From Ophiosphaerella korrae (taxonomy: Eukaryota > Ascomycota > Dothideomycetes > Pleosporales > Phaeosphaeriaceae), in the NCBI GenBank assembly GCA_028456385.1, contig JALNQF010000117.1, forward strand, positions 1 through 64,000: a DNA stretch of 64,000 bases, in the 5' to 3' direction. Within the stretch, counting starts at the first letter, position 1. Each line of letters starts with the position of its first letter. The position numbers were made by a program, and so were the translations under genes. Of this stretch, positions 57,102-64,000 are shown piece by piece. Below the pieces are notes generated by a model. It had not been told where the DNA came from, did no database searches, and saw only the letters and a list, made by a program, of their open reading frames with translations.

Positions 57102-58365
57102 GCCCAGAGAACTAGCGTTTCAAGACTCCGTGGACCGAAGGAAATGCAGAGGATAAGGCTTCAACAAATGCTAAAGTTAGGGCTCTCAGATTTGACCTTC
57201 ACTCAATGATTGATGTGATCAGTTGGATTGATTGATCGCTCTGTGTCGTTCGGGCTTCTGAGATGTATCTATGCAACGCTCTTTCATTGGTCCCTTCGTT
57301 CTCGTAGCTGAATAATTGCGCCATAGTTGATCCAGCGTGTTGTGTGCTCGTCATCGTTGCGCTAGCTTTGTTCAACAAGGGGGACCCTGAGTCTCCGGAT
57401 TGCGCATCCTCCCCACGCGTTCACGCCCCATCAACAATCTCCCCTACCAACGCGCTTGACATGGCTCCCCCATGTATGTCCGCGCTGTGTCTGGCTCTTG
57501 CACCAAGCGTAAGCCCTACCCAGGTTGCTATAATCGAGGACGTGTCTGCCTCTCCCCATGTCCTGAGTTTCCTAATGAGCAGCTGCATTCCCAGTAGAAG
57601 AGAGCTCTCTTCAAGGGGGTTTGGCAAGTGGAGTTGGGTGTCTAGTCACTAGTTAACACTTAATTCGAAGTTCTAACCTCGAGCGCTTACCTTGAAATTG
57701 TCAGGTGTGACGCAGCTAGATGGAGCTAGGTCAGCACGCGGGTGAAAAAAAGAAAAGCCGTACACCCAAAAAGTGCCCTTTCTGCTCGCTTTCTTATGCT
57801 CTCGATATCTTAGAGATACTTGATATCAGAAATTTCGACTTTATTATCTTTCATTGTTGTGATGAGAGGTTGCGAAGTTGAGTAAGGTCTCCAGGAGGTC
57901 TAGTGTTCTCACCTAAACGGACTTTGGGTATGCGGGCTACGGACTACATATGCTACGGTACGCTACGTTTCAGTGGGAATTCTATTTTTATTTTTATTTT
58001 TTCACGCCTTTTCCAAAATTTCCGGAATTTCGCTTAACTCTGCCTGGATGTAAGTGATAGATGCGCACCCGCCCGTCTGCCGCCGCCCTTGTTTAAAATG
58101 CAAGCCATCTACCTTCCTTTGTTAGATGCTACCGGAGAGAACTAATCGGATCCTTCCCTATCCCGCACTTGCTCTGCGCGAGTTCCAATATTGAAACCAT
58201 GGCCTCTGTTTCTTTACCCCTGACGAACTTTTCTACGAGTGAGTGGGGGGTGATATATCATGGCAGATAGGTCCTTCATTCTATTGCCTTACCGCGTCCT
58301 TCGGTCCTTTGCTAGTTGCCTTCCTGCATCCCCTTGTCGCCTACGCTCACACCCCACCCGCCACC
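57102..58365. other. Intergenic, upstream of the bZIP gene
   Basis: Contains a further weak repeat-R-like stretch (57190-57330) and a small one at about 57715 (gtgacgcagctagatggagc). From about 57960 on it is probably the promoter and leader of the bZIP gene. The frame of the bZIP gene is open back to 58243, but that part is low-complexity. Confidence 0.45.
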
Positions 58366-59085
58366 ATGAATATCGATGAGCTCCTCGGGCCTTTGGGCTT
58401 TGGGGCAAAACAGGAGCATGCCACCGTTCGCTCCGCGTATGCTCAGTCTCCCGCCGATAACAATACCTCGCCCGCCCATGCCACCGCGTCTACGCGAGAT
58501 AAACGGGTTCTCCCAGCCTTTTCAGAAATCCTCCGACAGCCTAATGCGGAGCAGCGCCCATATGCAGCCCTTCTTCAAACATCACCTGCCACTTCACAAA
58601 CTTATATCGCCCCCGGCCAGCATGGTAGAGATCAGATGGCACACGCCAGTCAAAGCAACACCGACATCATGACCATTAGGGACTGGGAAGGGCACCAAGT
58701 TGGGATTACCGTCGATACCGAAGTCGGCTCTAGGGCGGCAGACATGAAGAGGCGGCGCAGCGCGGGCGCATCGGCGAGATTCCGAGTAAGGCAAAAGCAG
58801 AAAGAACGCGAAGCATGCATGAATCTCGGGCGCCTACAAAAAGCACTTGAGAAAGCGCTCACAGACGTGCAATATTACCGGGACAAAATGGACTATTTCA
58901 GGTCCCTCGCCGCGATGCAGCCTGGCGCCGGGCAATACCACGCGAGGCCCCTATCAGCTCCTCGACCCAGTCGATTGTCCTCGAATGCGCCGTCCTCTGA
59001 GACGGGCGCCGGTTCTACAGACTCGTTTGCAAGTCGCGGGGATCACGAGTCGCACTATCCAGCCGGCACTCGTCAGGCATACTAG
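58366..59085 (+). CDS. bZIP transcription factor
   Basis: Single exon of 239 codons. I chose the ATG at 58366 because of its good context (ccaccATG) and the MNIDELLGPLG start. The basic region at about residues 125-145 reads KRRRSAGASARFRVRQKQKE, followed by a leucine-containing coil (LGRLQKALEKALTDVQYYRD). This is the arrangement of fungal nuclear bZIP activators of the RNAGASARFR type. The nearly invariant Asn of the basic region is Ser here, which should weaken DNA contact or change specificity. The flanks are Ser/Pro/Gln-rich. Target genes unknown. Confidence 0.75.
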   Translation: MNIDELLGPLGFGAKQEHATVRSAYAQSPADNNTSPAHATASTRDKRVLPAFSEILRQPNAEQRPYAALLQTSPATSQTYIAPGQHGRDQMAHASQSNTDIMTIRDWEGHQVGITVDTEVGSRAADMKRRRSAGASARFRVRQKQKEREACMNLGRLQKALEKALTDVQYYRDKMDYFRSLAAMQPGAGQYHARPLSAPRPSRLSSNAPSSETGAGSTDSFASRGDHESHYPAGTRQAY

Positions 59086-59964
59086 CAGACGGCAAGTAGA
59101 TTTTCTGCATAATAGCCCTCGCAGGCTAACTCGCGCTCCAGCATCGGCCCAGCGAAGTTTTCGCACGGCGCTCTGAAAAGAACCTTGGTGCTCGCTCAGT
59201 TTTTGTCACCGTCGCGTGGCGCTAGGCTCAGCAACGCCCGGCGCCATGGCGCATGAGCCATGTCGCGAGGCTGGGACGGACGGGCGGCTGCAGCATGTCG
59301 GCAGCAGAGGTGACGGGGGCTGCATTTCGTGCAGGGCACCAGCCCCAGGTACGACGATGCCTGCTCGACGCACCGCCCACTCCAGGCGTGGGTCCCAACT
59401 AGCCACCCCGCGGTCTCACCTCATCCAGTATAGACCAATTCTAGTGTTCGGCGCACATCCGCAAGCGCCATGCACCTTCTCTGGCACCGCGGACAAGCAA
59501 TTTGAAGGCGCATAATGTGCTCCGGCTTGCCATCTCTCGCGGGGAGGATGGCCGAACCGCATCGGCTATGCTCTTGTCAAGAGACTGAGTGTTTTCTGTG
59601 GCGTTGATGGAGAGTGTCAGGTGAGGTGTTGCCGCGGAAGGGAGTTGACACACTAGATGAACGCGCGGGGTTGATCGCCAAATCGCAGCCAAACAGCCCA
59701 CCTATTCAAGCGTACAGCTCGGCAACGCAGTAGAGTTGAATGTTGAAGCAGCACGCTTGACCTGTTTCATTTGCTCTTTTTGAAGAGAGGATATAGCAAG
59801 AGTAATATCTGATTCTTCGTAGCTTGATTGAGGCATTATTAGTTGAGTTGCTTGGCGTGGGAGATGACTAGGTGCGTAAAAGTTGGTTGGGGGTGGCGGC
59901 TCGCTTGTGCAAGGGGGGTGCAATTGTAACCCGCTCTTGCACCCCCCTTGTAACAGGGAGTATA
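59086..59964. other. Intergenic, no gene recognised
   Basis: GC-rich short overlapping frames without family resemblance. A perfect inverted repeat around 59915-59950 (caaggggggtgcaattg .. cttgcaccccccttg) could form a hairpin. Confidence 0.45.
59915..59952. repeat. Short inverted repeat / hairpin
   Basis: gcaaggggggtgca and tgcaccccccttg are complementary arms separated by about 11 bases. Confidence 0.6.
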
Positions 59965-60878
59965 CCATGTTTTAGTTTCGGGATCGACGAACTCTGCTAC
60001 GTCATCAAGCAACACATGGAAATTCGAAGTAAGAGTGGGCGCACATCTATCGTTTATCACTATGCAAACGGCCTGGTTGCCAAAATGTCACGGGAGATGT
60101 CAGCGGGACTTCCGGGCCGCAAGGAGTGGGATGCTGAGACTGACAATGCTTTTATGGTAGAGCAGAAGCTCTTGCGACGGCTAGGGGTGCATCCCAGAAT
60201 TGTTGTGTTTGTCTCTACCATCCCTGCATTACTACTCTTCTCACGCAACTATTAGATACCAAGGGTCGTGTAATATCAAGGGCATGAAGAAGGGGCTGCT
60301 GCTTAGCAAGGCAAATTGTGGAGATCTCTCCAATCATACATCAACAAATTTAATTGCGAGATCGACAGCGCGTTGCGGAAACAGTGGAGTTTGCAAGTTG
60401 CTCAAGCCGTTAAATACATGCACGGGAAAGGGATTATCCACTCAAACCTCGGCACAAAATGCCCTTGTTCATGGCGCTGGAGGAGGAATTCCCGAATTGC
60501 TTCTCGCCGACTTTGGCGAGCTGCTCCCTGATGATCTCTTTAGCGACCCGCGGCTGACAGGCGATCAACTCAAATCGCCAAAACTCAATCTATACAGTCT
60601 GGGCATCGTCATCTACATCATCATGACCGGGCATACCATTTCACCACGGTCCAGCGCCACAGGGTAAGGAGCGGCTAGATTACATAAATCGTGTGCGTAA
60701 ACTCTACGAACAGGGACAGTTCCCAGACCTGGTCGACGTACCATTTGCAGGTATTATTCAGGGATGTTGCATGGAGCGTCGTTTCGACACGGCGAAAGAG
60801 GTTGTTGCGGCTATTAAAGTAGAAATGGCCCCTAGGCAAGGCAAGGCGGGCGCGAGAGGCAGCGTAGCAGAGCTATAG
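59965..60878 (+). pseudogene. Serine/threonine protein kinase, decayed
   Basis: Kinase blocks appear in order in different frames: GLVAKMSREM (lysine strand), AFMVEQKLLRRLGVHPRIVVF, then QSYINKFNCEIDSALRKQWS, VAQAVKYMHGKGIIHSNLGT (catalytic loop, with N in place of D), NALVHGAGG, LLADFGE (DFG motif), LKSPKLNLYSLGIVIYIIMTGH and PDLVDVPFAGIIQGCCMERRFDTAKEVVAAI. Stops and indels (for example TAG near 60302, frame changes near 60455 and 60630) separate them. One break near 60210 could be an intron. It belongs to the small fungal kinases with a catalytic-domain-only layout. Confidence 0.75.
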
Positions 60879-61649
60879 TAAATTCTCTGACCTTACAACC
60901 GTTCTATAAGTTCTCAACCGCGATGAGATGATTCGTCAGTACTTAAATACCACCTTCCATCCCTATCCCCAAATAAGCGAGTAACTGCAAGTCGTCCGAC
61001 TCTAGTCACAGTACACGCTTCCGTTAACGGAAGTACATATCGCCTCTATCCTCGCCTAAACCCTTATTATTGTCATCGTCCCTGTCCTCCTTATCCTCGC
61101 TTTCGTCCTCTATCTAATTTAGCGAGATTGTATAGTAGTTATATAGCTAATTAATAATAACTTCTACAACAAGCTAAACTCATCGAGTTAAGCTTTAAGA
61201 CGCAAGCGATCAGCCTACTCTATTCCTTTATCTTGAGTAATTCTAGTCTATAGGGGTTGATAGATAGGCTATACTATAGAGGGTAGCCTAGGCTTGAGAG
61301 TGTACAATACCGGCTTCCCCTCCAACCGCACGGCTGAGATTTTACCCTACCTAGAAGCAGATCTCTTGGCATCCTAACCGCGCTACAACGCCACGCCCAA
61401 AACGATTTATTCGTCCCCAGCCACAACATACCTTTTACTTTCACTATTCCTCAAGTACACCCTCACAACGTCAGGGCGACAGCAGGTCAGTTATCCTTCC
61501 TACTAACTTTACCAAAGTATCTATCTACTCCTTAAGCTATATTCAGCTAGGGTTGGATCGGGGTTGGGTCGCACAGACTCAGGTTGCCTTGGGTCTAAGT
61601 AAGTAGAAATTTATTGTTTTATATATCGAGTTTGAATTAGCTACAAGCG
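60879..61649. other. Intergenic, partly AT-rich repeat-like DNA
   Basis: No gene. From about 61120 to 61300 the sequence has the TA-rich look of RIP-mutated repeats, like 1-1300. Confidence 0.45.
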
Positions 61650-61815
61650 AGTTTGACTGACGGCGAGCTGGCCATGAGCTTGACTGAGAGCTGGCTACGA
61701 GCTTGACTGGCCACAAGTTTGACTAACTGTGAGCTTGATACACGCTAACTGTGCACGAGCTTAACTAACTGCGCACGAGCTTAACTAACTGCGCACGAAC
61801 TTGAGCTTAATTTAT
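61650..61815. repeat. Tandem repeat, about 20-bp unit
   Basis: Imperfect units related to gcacgagcttaactaactgc and gagcttgactggccac; the last three copies are nearly identical. Confidence 0.75.
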
Positions 61816-61979
61816 AAAACGTCCCGTTAAAGGTAACCCTGATGGGTATACCTAACCCAACCCCAACCCAAGCTCCTACCACCCCTACCCAGCCCCTTCC
61901 CAGTGCCGAGTACCCCGAACCCATTTACCAGCCTAAGCTAAGCTGCCGCCAAAGCTACGTAAATCGAAGTACAAGAGCC

Positions 61980-62470
61980 TAGCTTAATACTAAGCACGAG
62001 TTAGAGAGTGGGAGGCGATGCTACTGCTACTAATAGAAGGTGAGCCTAGCAGTTACTATATAACTATACTCCTGCCGTATGTATAGCCTAGTTCAGATAG
62101 AGTAGCGGCTTCAAGAAGATAGTGACCTATCTTACGGCAAGCGGAGTACTGATAATATAGCAGAAAACCTCTATAGAGCTAAATAGATCGTAGTTATAAG
62201 GTATCTACTGCGAAGTTCAGATCTAAATCCTATTGAAGGAGTTTGGCTAGTCCTGAAATAGCGCGTTAAAAAGCAACTCTACGATGGCGATATATACTAG
62301 GATGGGACCAAACAGCACCTCAAGAAGATACTTAGTATTATCTGGGATACTATAACTATAGAGGAAGTACAGTCTCGTATATCAGAGATGCCCTGGCGGA
62401 GAAAAACTCCGATCCGAAAAGTCGTGATTTTTGAAGTTACAACACCAAAAAAAGCTCTATATCGCTCTCT
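61980..62470 (+). mobile_element. Tc1/mariner transposase remnant (catalytic C-terminal part)
   Basis: From about 62212 the sequence reads LRSSDLNPIEGVWLVLK, then RVKKQLYDGD, DGTKQHLKKILSIIWDTI and EVQSRISEMPWR. SPDLNPIE with the final Glu of the DD34E triad marks Tc1-like transposases. In-frame stops at expected Gln/Trp codons (for example TAG in K-stop-R) indicate RIP damage. The 5' part is not recognisable. Confidence 0.8.
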
Positions 62471-62864
62471 ATATATATACCAAAAGCCTCACTTGTATAT
62501 ATCTTAATTCCAGCTTAAAATAATCTGTTTTCTAGCTTTGTATAGGGTTTCTTATGGGCGTAGTGAAGGCTGGCTATTTTGGCGCACGCGCTGCTTACGC
62601 AATCACCATGAATTAACGCCCCACCTGGTGCTGTCTGCGACCTCCGGCCCGATATCTCCGGATGCCCTCGAGTAAACAGAACGAGTTAGTCATGCCACCA
62701 CTTCGTAGGCAACCGTAGCGAGGAATCACCCACCCACCACCCATCTCATGCCAATGTTCCACCACGAGTTTTCAAGCCTTTGTCTGACTAGGTTCTTGGA
62801 TATCGGGAGTTGGTATGACTAGGGCTTGCTTCCGTTGACCTAATTTCACTTCGCAGGCCTTCCA
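62471..62864. other. Intergenic, upstream of the DUF4238 gene
   Basis: No gene recognised. Probably contains the promoter of the gene starting at 62865. Confidence 0.45.
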
Positions 62865-64000
62865 ATGGCAGCTCATGCGATTCAATACCACCACTACATA
62901 CCTCGCTTCATCCTGAGGCGATTCGCCCACGGAGACTTTGAAACAAAGAGGTAAGAATGTCAATATCTTGGCCCAAAGCTATGCTCTGATAGGGATATAG
63001 TTCCACACGGGACGGTATTCTACATGTATTCGACGGGTCCAGTGGACAATTTTACCTGGGAGAAGTCGAGAAGACTTGCGGCACACAAAACCTCTACTAC
63101 AACGCGAACGACACTGATCCGATGAGAATCGAGCATCTCTTCAGCAAGCTGGAGTCCAAAACTAGCATGATTTTTACTAAGATCAGTACCGCTGTAGCCG
63201 AAGGTCAAGACCATATCGACATACTTGAGAAGGATATTCACATTCTTTTCAAGTTTATGAACCTTAAGACGCTCCGAGAAGTACAGAGACGAGATCAACA
63301 GCTCTTACCGTGAGAACGACTTCATGTTTCAACGACTGTTTGAGGCCTCGAGAAAGAGTGGCCGGTCTGGCGATCCGGGCCAATCCTGGCTCGACCACTT
63401 GCTCTACCTCCTGGAGACTAGTCACGAGAACCTCCTCATAGATGCCGAAAAGACTGACCACAATGCTACAGCAGACACATATAAGCACTTCATCGAAAGC
63501 TATGCCCTTCAGATTTGGAAAGCAGCTGATGGCTACGAGTTCTTCCTCAATGACAGTATGATCGATTTCGAGGGCGATACGCAATCCTTCTTGGAAGCAG
63601 AAGTGAAAGGAATTGGGACTCAACCTATATGGATGACTACGGAGGACTTAATTCATCTCATCCTTCCCATCAACCCGGAAGTAGCTGTTATCTTCTGCAA
63701 TGAGTCGCGATGCTGGGAGTCGCCTTTCGCTGACAGAATGCATCGGCTCAAGATACCCTACCCCCAGAACAGCCTGTTGAAGAACGCACCACACAAGGAT
63801 ATCGTCAATGTCCATGTACCAAGTGAGAGGAGGGGCAAGAAGAGATGGCCCGCAACTGCAGCGTGGCGAGTGAACATCGGGACCCTATCTCGAGACCACC
63901 ATCAAATCCTCGCATCTTACTCACTCAGTCACGCTGAATCATTTGTTGTAGTCCGACGCAGGGCGCGATTTGAGAGAGCCAGAAGAGAGTTGGAGGCGTT
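62865..64000 (+). CDS. DUF4238-family protein, partial at right edge, one frameshift
   Basis: Exon 1 62865-62950 encodes AIQYHHYIPRFILRRFAHGD, the signature start of DUF4238. After a 50-nt intron (62951-63000) exon 2 reads GILHVFDGSSG, TCGTQNLYYNAND, IEHLFSKLESKTSMIFTKI. Around 63270 the frame must change by one base; downstream the +1 frame (RDEINSSYRENDFMFQRLF, FIESYALQIWKAADGYEFFL, LILPINPEVAVIFCNES) stays open to the window end. Without a change the product stops at 63313. Either a real frameshift or a sequencing error. DUF4238 proteins are of unknown function; their His-rich start and acidic residues have led to nuclease-like proposals, which the sequence does not prove. Confidence 0.75.

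Noticed and set aside
1..64000. tRNA, rRNA or other structural RNA genes.
   Set aside because: No cloverleaf, A/B box pair or rRNA-like segment was noticed by eye; a covariance-model scan would be needed to be sure.

Overview
The window looks like gene-poor, repeat-rich accessory DNA from a filamentous ascomycete (Pezizomycotina). The evidence is short introns (about 47-80 nt, with ctaac/ctgac-like branch sites and GT..AG ends), families confined to such fungi (HET, HeLo, FunK1, SesB-type NLRs, fungal gasdermin), and pogo/Fot1 and Tc1 transposons full of CAG/CAA-to-TAG/TAA and TGG-to-TAG changes, the footprint expected from repeat-induced point mutation (RIP). I cannot name the species. All gene models were built by eye from splice sites and reading frames.

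Layout: 1-1300 is a RIP-degraded pogo-like element. 2306-3020 is a dead ABC-transporter fragment. 3787-5488 is a sugar transporter with one in-frame TAG. 5707-9611 (minus) is a decayed ankyrin-SPRY gene with a transposase N-terminus at its 5' edge. 9903-15999 is an NB-ARC/TPR NLR (NLR1) and a large C-terminal region in one frame broken by three stops. 16-20 kb is repeats and remnants. 20.8-25.2 kb holds three probable membrane-protein genes of unknown role. 27.4-30.5 kb is a divergent HeLo-effector/NLR pair (NLR2) sharing a short amyloid-like motif, both carrying TAG stops. 31.8-37.5 kb holds a truncated FunK1 kinase and a dead HET-NACHT-WD40 gene (NLR3). 38.1-41.2 kb is an apparently intact NACHT-WD40 NLR (NLR4). 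42.7-44.5 kb is a complete but RIP-mutated Fot1/pogo element with 58-bp inverted repeats.

The most striking segment is 44.7-55.7 kb. A fungal gasdermin (287 codons, minus) lies downstream of a 903-codon protein with a C-terminal subtilisin (S8) domain and an intact catalytic triad (minus). Across a 366-bp divergent promoter is a nine-exon NLR (NLR5, 1,884 codons) combining a C2H2-type N-terminal region, a SesB-like alpha/beta hydrolase, NB-ARC and ten near-identical TPR units. Gasdermin-protease neighbours are known in fungi (HET-Q1/HET-Q2 of Podospora); the linked large fusion NLR makes a possible three-part cell-death module. 55.8-58.3 kb is dispersed repeats, followed by a bZIP gene (58366), a dead kinase (about 60 kb), a Tc1 remnant (about 62 kb) and a partial DUF4238 gene running off the right edge.

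Overall this resembles a fungal self/non-self recognition and regulated-cell-death island: five NLRs or NLR remnants, two effector types (HeLo and gasdermin), one protease, and expandable repeats, with much of it inactivated by RIP-like nonsense changes.
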